Shown: positions 1 to 5,780 of the stretch, one piece after another | How positions within the stretch are numbered: position 1 is the first letter of the stretch | How the letters are laid out: each line of letters begins with the position of its first letter | NCBI GenBank assembly: GCA_025455665.1 | Contig: JALOMC010000214.1 | Coordinates: 1-7,522 of the forward strand | DNA length: 7,522 nt | Origin: Chitinophagaceae bacterium | Lineage (GTDB): Bacteria; Bacteroidota; Bacteroidia; Chitinophagales; Chitinophagaceae | Direction: 5' to 3' | Translations under genes and position numbers: made by a program | Notes under the pieces: generated by a model | Told to the model about the DNA's origin: nothing | The model's database searches: none | Seen by the model: only the letters and a program-made list of their open reading frames with translations

Positions 1-923
1 AATTCATCGCAGGCAATGGGGCCAATATCCAGGCCCATCCAGCCATCGGGAATGGCGTTGCTGGGCGCCGATGAGGTGTTGGCAGCTGCGTCAAACTTAT
101 CAGCTATCAGGCTATCGCCCGGCAGGTGAATGCACACCCCTTTGGCTTCGGCCTTGGCAATGATGTCGCGGGCTGTTTCCAGCCGGTCTTCTTCGCACAG
201 GCTATTGCCTATCTGGCCGCCCATGGCTTTCATAAATGTGTAGGCCATACCACCGCCAATGATGATATCGGTAGCCCGTTCCAGCAGGTTTTCCAGTATC
301 ATTATTTTATCACTCACCTTGGCGCCACCAATAATGGCGGTAAAGGGGCGTTCGCTTTTGTGCAATACTTTTTCGGCGGCGCTTACTTCGCCTTCCATCA
401 GCAAGCCAAACATTTTTTTGCCTGCTTCAAAATAGTCGGCAATGATGGCAGTGCTGGCGTGTGCCCGGTGGGCGGTGCCAAAGGCATCATTCACGTACAC
501 ATCGCCCAGCTTGCTCAGCTTTTCAGCAAAGCTGCGGTCGCCTTTTTCTTCTTCTTTGTAAAAGCGCAGGTTTTCCAGCAGCAGTACTTCGCCACCCTTT
601 AGCATGCTGGCGGTCAGGTAGGCCTGTTCGCCTATGCAGTCGTCGGCAAAAAACACTTTGGTGTCGCCGCCCAGCAATTGCTGCAGGTGGCTTACCAGGT
701 GCTTCAGCGAGTACCTGGCTTCGGGCCCTTCTTTGGGGCGGCCCAGGTGGCTCATCAAAATTACGCTGCCACCATCGGCCAGTATTTTGTGGATGGTGGG
801 CAGGGCAGCCCGCATACGGTTGTCGTCGGTAATGGCTTGTGTTTGCTTGTCCAGCGGTACGTTAAAGTCAACGCGGATCAGGGCTTTTTGCCCGGCAAAA
901 TTGTGTTGTGAAAAGGTGCTCAT
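1..923 (-). CDS. pgk: Phosphoglycerate kinase, C-terminal part cut off by the window edge
   Basis: Cytosolic glycolytic enzyme that interconverts 1,3-bisphosphoglycerate + ADP and 3-phosphoglycerate + ATP, directly after GAPDH. Translating the minus strand from the ATG at 923 gives 307 open codons up to the window edge. Family motifs appear in order: RVDFNVP (17-23), SHLGRP (58-63), LLENLRFY (115-122), NDAFGTAHRAHAS (145-157), GGAKVSDK (199-206), GGGMAYTF (223-230) and LDIGP (298-302). Substrate-binding residues of the N-terminal domain (Arg17, Asp19, Asn21, His59, Arg62, Arg120, Arg153 by motif) are all present. The family is usually about 395 residues, so roughly 90 C-terminal residues, including the last nucleotide-binding loop, lie outside. 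The start is fixed by the usual N-terminus and falls 4 bases after the stop of the DUF5615 gene. No Shine-Dalgarno is visible; the leader is A-rich. It is the last visible gene of the gap operon and nothing in it looks damaged. Confidence 0.97.
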   Translation of the reverse strand, partial: MSTFSQHNFAGQKALIRVDFNVPLDKQTQAITDDNRMRAALPTIHKILADGGSVILMSHLGRPKEGPEARYSLKHLVSHLQQLLGGDTKVFFADDCIGEQAYLTASMLKGGEVLLLENLRFYKEEEKGDRSFAEKLSKLGDVYVNDAFGTAHRAHASTAIIADYFEAGKKMFGLLMEGEVSAAEKVLHKSERPFTAIIGGAKVSDKIMILENLLERATDIIIGGGMAYTFMKAMGGQIGNSLCEEDRLETARDIIAKAEAKGVCIHLPGDSLIADKFDAAANTSSAPSNAIPDGWMGLDIGPIACDE

Positions 924-927
924 GTTT

Positions 928-1278
928 TTAGTATAATTCGATGATTTTGGTAGTAGAGGTGGTGAGGATGGATACACATTTCGGCAAATGTTCGGCCAGT
1001 AGTGCCAGCATCACTTTGTTGTCGCAATTTCCTTTGCGTACAATTACAAGTTTAGGGGGGCTTCCGTAGCGATTCACCAGGCCCGCCAGGTCGGCATCTT
1101 TGCTCACTATGATAATCTGGCCTGCAGATTTTGCTGTTTCATAAAACTGCCGATCGGTGAAATTGGTGGCTTGCAACGTGTAGCACGATCGGACTGTCAT
1201 TTTCAATTCCTCAGACAACCATTTAGCCAAAATGGGCGACAGATGGCAGTCCAGCCAAATTTCCCATTCACGCAGCAT
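928..1278 (-). CDS. DUF5615 family PIN-like protein (putative toxin)
   Basis: A 116-residue protein of the DUF5615 PIN-like family. Recognisable features are the opening strand IWLDCHLSP (7-15, acidic Asp10), the VSKDADL block (58-64, Asp61 and Asp63), and the KGN turn (82-84) before a C-terminal helix and a final strand ending in IIELY. In PIN-like folds these acidic residues form the metal-binding nuclease centre. Members next to a DUF433 gene are generally regarded as the toxin half of a type II toxin-antitoxin pair; nuclease activity here is inference. The start overlaps the end of the DUF433 gene by 11 bases, implying translational coupling, and the stop lies only 4 bases before the pgk start. 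Three 60-base rows across this pair (1141, 1201, 1321) count by eye to about 45-48% GC, below the visibly GC-richer flanking genes, which hints at acquisition. Length fits the family and no frame damage is seen. Confidence 0.85.
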   Translation of the reverse strand: MLREWEIWLDCHLSPILAKWLSEELKMTVRSCYTLQATNFTDRQFYETAKSAGQIIIVSKDADLAGLVNRYGSPPKLVIVRKGNCDNKVMLALLAEHLPKCVSILTTSTTKIIELY

Positions 1279-1501
1279 GAAACAGCAGCTTATGATCTAC
1301 CGCATCAGCGGCAAAAAGCAGGGTGGCTTTTATATCATCCGGCGTAAGTAATGGATGTTGATCAATGATATCGGCAGCCGACATTCCACTGGCCAGCATT
1401 TCCAATACATCTGATACTGCTATACGGAGCCCTCTGATGGTGGGTTTGCCACCAATCACACCTTCTTGCAGCGTTATTCGTTCCAAAAGGCTTGTGTCCA
1501 T
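1268..1501 (-). CDS. DUF433 domain protein (putative antitoxin)
   Basis: A 77-residue DUF433 protein, a small helical family with a winged-helix-like DNA-binding fold, commonly paired with DUF5615 and then treated as the antitoxin. The diagnostic core GGKPTIRGLRI is at residues 17-27, preceded by the ITLQEGV strand (9-15) and followed by VSDVLEMLASGMSAADIIDQHP (29-50) and LTPDDIKATLLFAAD (52-66), which match the family pattern of a helix, an (A/S)xG turn, a DI(I/L)xxxP helix and an AxxxAA helix. The ATG at 1501 gives the usual short N-terminal extension. It lies 44 bases after the stop of the lipoprotein gene, the only loose junction in the operon. The leader there is A-rich with no clear Bacteroidota promoter, so co-transcription from upstream is likely. 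Antitoxin and autorepressor roles are inferred from the family, not shown. Confidence 0.86.
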   Translation of the reverse strand: MDTSLLERITLQEGVIGGKPTIRGLRIAVSDVLEMLASGMSAADIIDQHPLLTPDDIKATLLFAADAVDHKLLFHAA

Positions 1502-1545
1502 TGCTTCGTTTTTGTCGCTTACAAATTACTGGTTTTTGCTGTTGC

Positions 1546-2400
1546 TCACTTTCGTTTTTCTTGCAGCAGGTCGCGGCTTTCGGTTATTTTAATCATTTGT
1601 TCTATGCAGTCGCGGTTGCGTTCAAAGCGATTGGTCGTTTCCAGCAGCTGTATTTCTCGCAGGGCACCACTCAGGTATTGGTAGCCTTTTACTGCCGAGG
1701 CCGAGTCGTAAAAGCATTCGTTCCAATCGTCCAGTTCGTTTGCATAGGCCATCCGTACGCCGTTGCTATACTCCATCAGGATGGGCCGCGGAAACCAGGA
1801 GGTAGGCATGGTAGCCACTTGCTGTTTTTCGGCATAGGTCCACACCGCTTCCAAAAAGCGCAGGTATTGCAGCACCCTTGTTCTGGTGGCCGTCAGGTCT
1901 TCTGGCTGCTGCGGTTTTTCCCGCCAGGTATTCATATCGGGCGAAAACGGGTCCGGATCGGGCTTGCCACCCGGGGCAGTCAGTGCCATGGTGCCTTCCA
2001 GCGCAGCCGGCGGTGCCAGCGGTTCGCGGTAGATGCGCACTTTCATTTCCTTGGGCGATTTTACCTCGTAGCGCCAGTAGGTATTCACAGTTTCCAGTTT
2101 GCCCGATTTGCGCTTCAACTCAATGGTTTGGGTTGTAGCATCTTCGGTCCACTTGCCATAATTGTACCCACCGGGGCCAAAGTAGGCATAGCTGCCATCG
2201 CGGTAAAATTTGATGACCCTGTTGGCCTCGCCCAGGTCCACGCCACTGGCCGTGGTATACCTGCTACTCAGCCAGGCTTGTTCTATTTTAAACTTGTCAG
2301 AACCTCCGCCGCTGCACCCGGCTAATAGCAGGGCCATAAAAACAACGGGGCCACCGATGTACCGGTAGCCCCGCTGATATTTTGTTAAAAAACTTTTCAT
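1546..2400 (-). CDS. Unrecognised lipoprotein encoded between gap and the DUF433/DUF5615 pair
   Basis: A 284-residue predicted lipoprotein that I cannot assign to a named family. The N-terminus has basic residues (Lys2, Lys7, Arg10, Arg13), a hydrophobic stretch (15-27) and the lipobox LAGC, which places the lipidated cysteine at residue 29, followed by SGGGSDKF. The mature part appears to have two regions. Residues about 33-140 are rich in alternating aromatic and polar strands (VIKFYRDGSYAYFG, then TYWRYEVK and MKVRIYRE), suggesting a beta-sandwich or lipocalin-like fold. Residues about 160-284 look mainly helical (TRTRVLQYLRFLEAVWTYAEK, ALREIQLLETTNRFERNRDC). The location is the periplasmic or outer-membrane leaflet; function is unknown. 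Its ATG shares the final A of the gap stop (TAATG), a classical coupling arrangement, so in an intact operon ribosomes leaving gap would feed it. A long antisense frame over it is a shadow. Confidence 0.85.
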   Translation of the reverse strand: MKSFLTKYQRGYRYIGGPVVFMALLLAGCSGGGSDKFKIEQAWLSSRYTTASGVDLGEANRVIKFYRDGSYAYFGPGGYNYGKWTEDATTQTIELKRKSGKLETVNTYWRYEVKSPKEMKVRIYREPLAPPAALEGTMALTAPGGKPDPDPFSPDMNTWREKPQQPEDLTATRTRVLQYLRFLEAVWTYAEKQQVATMPTSWFPRPILMEYSNGVRMAYANELDDWNECFYDSASAVKGYQYLSGALREIQLLETTNRFERNRDCIEQMIKITESRDLLQEKRK

Positions 2401-2402
2401 TA
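2398..2402 (-). other. TAATG stop-start junction between gap and the lipoprotein gene
   Basis: On the minus strand the TAA of gap and the ATG of the lipoprotein gene share one base (TAATG). This is the usual layout for translational coupling by re-initiation. Because the gap frame is broken upstream, ribosomes that start at gap would stop near 2680 and not reach this junction, so coupling would be lost if the frameshift is real. Confidence 0.8.
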
Positions 2403-3405
2403 TTTGCTGATAAGACCTGCAAAATAATGCACGGTACGCACCAATTGGCTTACGTAGCTCATCTCGTTATCGTACCAGCTTACGGTACGTACCAGTTGCG
2501 TATCGCCAACGGTTTGTACACGGGTTTGTGTACCATCAAACAGGCTACCGTAGCGGATGCCGATGATGTCGCTGCTGACAATTTCGTCTTCGGTGTAGCC
2601 AAAGCTCTCATTGGCAGCGGCCTTCATAGCAGCATTTATTTCTTCTACAGTGGTTTTTTTGCCTAGTACAACTGTCAGCTCAGTAAGCGAGCCGGTGAGG
2701 GTAGGTACCCGCTGGGCGCTGCCGTCCAGTTTGCCTTTCAGGCTGGGTAGCACCAGGCCAATGGCCTTGGCGGCTGTTGGGCACAATGTTTTGTGCGGCT
2801 GCACGTGCACGGCGCAGGTCGCCTTTGGCATGCGGTGCATCTTGGGTATTCTGGTCGTTGGTGTAGGCGTGTACGGTGGTCATCAGGCCGTTTACAATGC
2901 CAAACTGGTCTTCCAGCACTTGTGCCATCGGGGCCAGGCAGTTGGTAGTGCAGCTGGCGCAGCTGATAATGGTCTCGCTGCCATCTAGGTTGTTGTGGTT
3001 TACATTGAAAACGATGGTTTTCAGGTCGCCGGTGGCGGGGGCTGAAATCACCACCCGCTTGGCACCCGCGGTCAGGTGTGCTTCGGCCTTGGCTTTGTCG
3101 GTAAAAAAGCCGGTACACTCCAGCACTACATCCACATCGTGGCTACCCCAGGGAATGTCGGCAGGATTCTTCTGCGCATAAATTTTGATCACATCGCCAT
3201 TGACGGTAATGCTGTCTTCGCCAGCCGATACCTGTTCTTCAAAGCGGCCCTGTGCACTGTCGTACTTCAGCAGGTGTGCCAGGGTTTTGGGGCTGGTCAG
3301 GTCGTTGATGGCCACTACGTCGATGCCGTCCATATTATAAATCTGGCGAAAGACCAGGCGGCCAATTCTGCCAAAACCGTTGATAGCAACTTTAACTGTA
3401 CTCAT
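2400..3405 (-). pseudogene. gap: Type I glyceraldehyde-3-phosphate dehydrogenase, frameshifted by an apparent 8-base deletion
   Basis: GAPDH oxidatively phosphorylates glyceraldehyde 3-phosphate to 1,3-bisphosphoglycerate with NAD+. The N-terminal frame (from ATG 3405) carries NGFGRIGR (9-16), Asp35 at the end of the second strand, which favours NAD, ECTGFF (96-101), the catalytic SCTTNC with Cys152, and His179 in TVHAYTND. It is normal to AQNIVPNS (205-211), then leaves the frame and would stop at 2680 after 241 residues. The other frame resumes at AAKAIGLVLPSLKGKLDG and runs through RVPT, SWYDNEMSY and the true stop at 2400. The family motif STGAAKA is reduced to Ser plus one stray base and Ala-Lys: Thr-Gly-Ala is lost and 8 bases are missing near 2774-2781. 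The existing 1006 bases plus 8 give exactly 338 codons (337 residues), the normal length. Everything else is conserved, so this is either a very recent mutation or a sequence/assembly error. Identity is certain; functional status is open. Confidence 0.93.
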
Positions 3406-3434
3406 GGTTAGAAGGTGTTTTTAAAAATGCGAGG

Positions 3435-3465
3435 CGAAGGTAACCGATTGATTTCATTCGTGAAA
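3435..3465 (-). promoter_or_regulatory. Candidate promoter of the gap operon
   Basis: Read on the minus strand, TACCTTCG (3442-3435) matches the Bacteroidota -7 element TAnnTTTG at all but one fixed position. It is preceded at 19 bases by TTTC (3465-3462), one mismatch from the -33 element TTTG. The predicted start would leave an untranslated leader of about 25-30 bases before the ATG at 3405, which ends in an A/T-rich, C-containing stretch without Shine-Dalgarno. Two mismatches make this a candidate only; no better pair was found in the 150 bases upstream of gap. Confidence 0.4.
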
Positions 3466-3466
3466 T
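3451..3466. repeat. Perfect 6-base dyad in the gap/tRNA divergent region
   Basis: ATTTCA, TTCG, TGAAAT forms a perfect 6-base inverted repeat around a 4-base centre. It overlaps the candidate -33 element of the gap promoter, so it could be an operator or a short leader hairpin if transcription starts farther upstream. A 6-base A/T-rich dyad can arise by chance, so a regulatory role is weakly supported. Confidence 0.35.
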
Positions 3467-3508
3467 GACATTGGGCAGGTTAAAAAAGCGAAGGGATTCA
3501 AAAAAATT

Positions 3509-3539
3509 TTTGGTGAAAAATGCGTGGCGCCTATTTTTG
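3509..3539 (+). promoter_or_regulatory. Bacteroidota-type promoter of the tRNA-Glu gene
   Basis: TTTG at 3509-3512 and TATTTTTG at 3532-3539 are perfect matches to the Bacteroidota -33 (TTTG) and -7 (TAnnTTTG) elements, separated by 19 bases, the preferred spacing. The start site would lie near 3544-3547, about a dozen bases before the mature tRNA 5' end at 3558, a normal length for a precursor leader trimmed by RNase P. This is the best promoter in the window and a main reason for assigning the phylum. Confidence 0.75.
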
Positions 3540-3557
3540 CGCTCCCAATCCGAAAAT

Positions 3558-3629
3558 GGCTCGTTGGTCAATCGGCTAAGACGCCTCCCTTTCACGGAGG
3601 AATGACGGGTTCGATTCCCGTACGGGCTA
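3558..3629 (+). tRNA. tRNA-Glu, anticodon TTC
   Basis: A complete cloverleaf can be folded by eye. The acceptor stem pairs 3558-3564 with 3622-3628 (seven pairs including G1-U72 and U4-G69 wobbles). The D stem is GTC/GAC (3567-3569 with 3580-3582). The anticodon stem CCTCC/GGAGG (3584-3588, 3596-3600) encloses the loop CTTTCAC with anticodon TTC at 3591-3593, which reads the glutamate codons GAA and GAG. The variable region is 4 bases, and the T arm ACGGG-TTCGATT-CCCGT covers 3605-3621. The discriminator is A at 3629 and the next bases are CGA, so CCA is not encoded and must be added by nucleotidyltransferase. It has its own promoter upstream and an intrinsic terminator 6 bases downstream, so it is a monocistronic unit diverging from gap. 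Confidence 0.95.
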
Positions 3630-3635
3630 CGAAGT

Positions 3636-3664
3636 AAAGGCGCTGACATGGTCGGCGCCTTTTT
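3636..3664 (+). terminator. Strong intrinsic terminator of tRNA-Glu
   Basis: AAAGGCGCTGAC (3636-3647) pairs with GTCGGCGCCTTT (3651-3662) around an ATG loop, twelve pairs including one U-G wobble, ending in a run of five T (3660-3664). It begins 6 bases after the tRNA discriminator, as expected for a single-tRNA transcript, and insulates the downstream ThuA-domain gene. Confidence 0.85.
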
Positions 3665-3702
3665 CGTTTGCTCAGCTTCGTGGCTGGCGTCGTTCAATAG
3701 GG

Positions 3703-3730
3703 TTGCGGCACCTTTTTTCAGCTATCTTGG
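3703..3730 (+). promoter_or_regulatory. Candidate promoter of the ThuA-domain gene
   Basis: TATCTTGG (3723-3730) differs at one fixed position from TAnnTTTG. A TTG lies at 3703-3705, 17 bases upstream, slightly shorter than the optimum of 19-21. The resulting leader to the ATG at 3749 would be about 12 bases. A promoter is needed somewhere here because the tRNA terminator closes the preceding unit. Confidence 0.35.
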
Positions 3731-3748
3731 CGTTTCAATCCATTGGGC

Positions 3749-4477
3749 ATGAGGCGTTGTTTTTTCTTCCTTTCGCTGGCGCTGTTACTGGCATCTTTTT
3801 CCTCCATCGGTCAATCGGTCAAAGGGGCCCGGGTGTTGGTGTTTTCCAAAACCAAAGGCTTTCGGCATGCTTCTATTGTGCAGGGCAAGGCACTTTGGCT
3901 TGAATTAGCAGCGAAGTACCGCTTCGAGGCAGATACCACAGAAAATGCCGACGACTTTAATGAAGCTAATTTGGGCCGGTACCAGGTGGTGGTGTTTTTA
4001 AGTACCACCGGCGATGTACTGAACGAAGCCCAGCAGCAGGCTTTTCAGCAATACATCAGGGCGGGAGGCACCTTTTTTGGTATTCATGGAGCGGCCGATA
4101 CCGAGTACCAATGGCCCTGGTACAACCAGTTGGCCGGTGCTTATTTCAAAGACCATCCCAAGCCACAAAATGCCAGCTATATCAACCTTGATAGCACCCA
4201 CCCGGCTACCCGCCACTGGCCTGCGGTCTTCAACCGATTCGAGGAGATTTACAATTTTAAAGACCTGCAAAAAGATAAGCTTCGTTTTCTGTTAGCGGTC
4301 GATGAATCTTCATATGAAGGGGGCGGCATGGGTACCTTTCACCCCATGGCATGGTGCCACGAATTTGAGGGAGGGAAGGCATTTTACACAGCCCTCGGGC
4401 ATCACCCCGAAACCTATGCCGACCCTGCTTTTAAACAGCACCTCATGGGTGCCCTGCAGTGGTTGTTAGGCAAATAG
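3749..4477 (+). CDS. Secreted ThuA-like domain protein
   Basis: A 242-residue protein from the ATG at 3749; an in-frame TTG at 3743 would add two residues and is less likely. The N-terminus is a signal peptide: Arg2-Arg3, hydrophobic core 4-17, then SSIGQS with likely cleavage near residue 22-23. There is no lipobox, so the protein should be periplasmic or exported. The rest is one ThuA-like domain, a glutamine-amidotransferase-like Rossmann fold: RVLVFSKTKGFRH (28-40), YQVVVFLST (78-86), GGTFFGIHGAAD (106-117), HPKPQNASYINLDSTHP (136-152), FEEIYNF (164-170) and WCHEFEGGKAFYTALGHHPETY (202-223). Length fits a single-domain member. ThuA is named from a trehalose-utilisation locus; many secreted Bacteroidota members occur near sugar dehydrogenases or glycoside hydrolases, but none is visible here, so the substrate is unknown. 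An 8-base tandem repeat lies at the signal peptide cleavage region. Confidence 0.9.
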   Translation: MRRCFFFLSLALLLASFSSIGQSVKGARVLVFSKTKGFRHASIVQGKALWLELAAKYRFEADTTENADDFNEANLGRYQVVVFLSTTGDVLNEAQQQAFQQYIRAGGTFFGIHGAADTEYQWPWYNQLAGAYFKDHPKPQNASYINLDSTHPATRHWPAVFNRFEEIYNFKDLQKDKLRFLLAVDESSYEGGGMGTFHPMAWCHEFEGGKAFYTALGHHPETYADPAFKQHLMGALQWLLGK

Positions 4478-4479
4478 AA

Positions 4480-4497
4480 CAGGTGGTTACCTGATTT
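4480..4497 (+). terminator. Weak hairpin after the ThuA-domain gene
   Basis: CAGGT (4480-4484) and ACCTG (4489-4493) form a perfect 5-base stem with a GGTT loop two bases after the stop codon, followed by ATTTA rather than a clean T run. It may act as a weak terminator or mRNA-end hairpin; the short stem keeps confidence low. Confidence 0.3.
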
Positions 4498-4526
4498 ATC
4501 TCACTGTGTCATGCCATCGCCATTCC

Positions 4527-4534
4527 TTATTTTG
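4527..4534 (+). promoter_or_regulatory. Possible -7 element upstream of fbaA
   Basis: TTATTTTG lies 41 bases before the fbaA start and differs by one base from TAnnTTTG. No convincing TTG is found 19-21 bases upstream, so this is only the best available candidate in the 98-base gap between the ThuA-domain gene and fbaA. Confidence 0.28.
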
Positions 4535-4575
4535 CACACTCGTTCATAGTTCATTAAAAACAATACAGTCAAGCA

Positions 4576-5652
4576 ATGTCTACAAGCAATCAATTCCGTC
4601 CCGGTGTGTTGTGGGGCGATGAAGTGCAGCAGCTGTTCGCCTTTGCCAAAGAGAAAGGCTTTGCGCTGCCAGCCGTCAACGTAACCGGTACCAATACCAT
4701 TAATGCCGTGCTGGAAGCAGCCCGTGAGGTGCAATCGCCTGTGATCATTCAGTTTTCGCACAGCGGCTCACAGTTCTTCATTGGCAAAGGCATTAAAAAT
4801 GCCAATGAAGCTGCCTCGATAGCAGGTGGCGTCAGCGGTGCACAATACGTACACCATGCAGCCAAGGCCTATGGGGTGCCCGTCATTTTGCATACCGACC
4901 ACTGCGCTAAAAAAATTCTGCCATGGGTAGAAGGCCTGCTGGCAGCCGGCGAAGCGCATTTCGAAAAGACCGGTACGCCGCTTTTCAGCAGCCACATGCT
5001 CGATCTCAGCGAGGAGCCTATCAAAGAGAATATTGAAATCAGCAGCCAGTTTTTGCAGCGCATGAGCAAAATGGGCATGACGCTGGAGATAGAACTGGGT
5101 GTAACCGGCGGCGAGGAAGACGGGGTAGATAATACCCACGTCGAAAAATCGAAGCTGTACACACAGCCGGAAGAAGTGGCGTACGCTTACGAAGAGCTGA
5201 AAAAGATCAGCCATCGCTTTACGGTAGCAGCTGCTTTTGGCAATGTGCATGGTGTGTACAAGCCGGGCAATGTGAAGCTGGAACCCAAAATTTTGCGTGA
5301 CTCGCAGCAGTACATTCAGCAAAAGTTTGGTACCGCCGCTAATCCTGTCGACTTCGTATTCCACGGGGGCTCAGGATCTACTACCGAAGAGATTCGGGAA
5401 GCCATTGGCTACGGTGTAATCAAAATGAACATCGACACCGACATCCAATGGGCCTTTTGGGATGGTGTACGTGCTTACGAGGCCGATAAGCATGGCTATC
5501 TGCAAAGCCAGATTGGCAACCCCGAAGGCGAAGACTCTCCCAACAAGAAGTACTACGATCCGCGGGTGTGGCTGCGCAAAGGCGAAGAGAGCATGATAGC
5601 CCGCCTGCGCCACTCATTCAGCGACCTGAATGCGGTGAATAGCCTTGCCTGA
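4576..5652 (+). CDS. fbaA: Class II fructose-bisphosphate aldolase, FbaA type
   Basis: Cytosolic zinc-dependent aldolase that reversibly cleaves fructose 1,6-bisphosphate into dihydroxyacetone phosphate and glyceraldehyde 3-phosphate, the substrate of GAPDH. The protein has 358 residues, the length of the E. coli-type class IIA enzyme, and motifs align one residue earlier throughout. They are HTDHCAKK with the catalytic Asp108 and zinc ligand His109, LEIELGVTGGEEDGVDN (170-186, with Glu173 and the acidic loop Glu180/Glu181), FGNVHGVY with zinc ligand His225, FHGGSGS with zinc ligand His263 plus phosphate-binding Gly/Ser, and KMNIDTDIQWA with Asn285 and Asp287. All key residues are present. 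The start is the first ATG in frame and gives the usual N-terminus; the leader is A-rich without Shine-Dalgarno. It ends just before a strong intrinsic terminator, so it is likely monocistronic. The enzyme can also be specific for tagatose bisphosphate in related families, but the class IIA motifs and glycolytic context favour FBP. Confidence 0.96.
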   Translation: MSTSNQFRPGVLWGDEVQQLFAFAKEKGFALPAVNVTGTNTINAVLEAAREVQSPVIIQFSHSGSQFFIGKGIKNANEAASIAGGVSGAQYVHHAAKAYGVPVILHTDHCAKKILPWVEGLLAAGEAHFEKTGTPLFSSHMLDLSEEPIKENIEISSQFLQRMSKMGMTLEIELGVTGGEEDGVDNTHVEKSKLYTQPEEVAYAYEELKKISHRFTVAAAFGNVHGVYKPGNVKLEPKILRDSQQYIQQKFGTAANPVDFVFHGGSGSTTEEIREAIGYGVIKMNIDTDIQWAFWDGVRAYEADKHGYLQSQIGNPEGEDSPNKKYYDPRVWLRKGEESMIARLRHSFSDLNAVNSLA

Positions 5653-5687
5653 GAAGACTTGTAGTCGAAATCTGAATTTTTTATGAC

Positions 5688-5733
5688 GCAATTGTCCCGC
5701 CGGCCAATGGTTGGTTGGGGCAATTGCTTTTTT
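5688..5733 (+). terminator. Intrinsic terminator of fbaA with a branched inner hairpin
   Basis: GCAATTGTCCC (5688-5698) pairs with GGGGCAATTGC (5717-5727) over eleven positions including one U-G wobble, followed by six T (5728-5733). The 18-base loop contains a second small stem, CCAA (5704-5707) with TTGG (5711-5714). It starts 35 bases after the fbaA stop and separates that gene from the malic enzyme gene. Confidence 0.85.
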
Positions 5734-5780
5734 ATACACGCCTGTGCAATGACGATCACTGCTGCGCCTTGCTATTTAGC

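Noticed and set aside
126..602. A 158-codon plus-strand frame at the left end
   Set aside because: The minus strand encodes phosphoglycerate kinase with all motifs; the plus frame is its shadow.
1492..2325. A 277-codon plus-strand frame opposite the lipoprotein gene
   Set aside because: The opposite strand has a signal peptide with lipobox, operon spacing and a coupled start; the plus frame shows no recognisable motif and is rich in Phe, Gly and Arg as expected of a shadow.
2680..2840. A programmed ribosomal frameshift joining the two gap frames
   Set aside because: No slippery heptamer is visible and three conserved codons are missing, which frameshifting cannot supply; a deletion or sequence error fits better.
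3392..3697. A 101-codon minus-strand frame covering the tRNA region
   Set aside because: It reads the complement of the tRNA-Glu gene and its terminator (the familiar SPYGNRTRHSS translation of antisense tRNA) and is spurious.
3566..3818. Ten-base identity GGTCAATCGG shared by the tRNA D arm and the ThuA-domain gene, considered as an attachment site
   Set aside because: No integrase, no element boundary and too short; most likely chance.
4768..5364. A 198-codon minus-strand frame opposite fbaA
   Set aside because: Shadow of the aldolase gene, in which all catalytic motifs are present on the plus strand.
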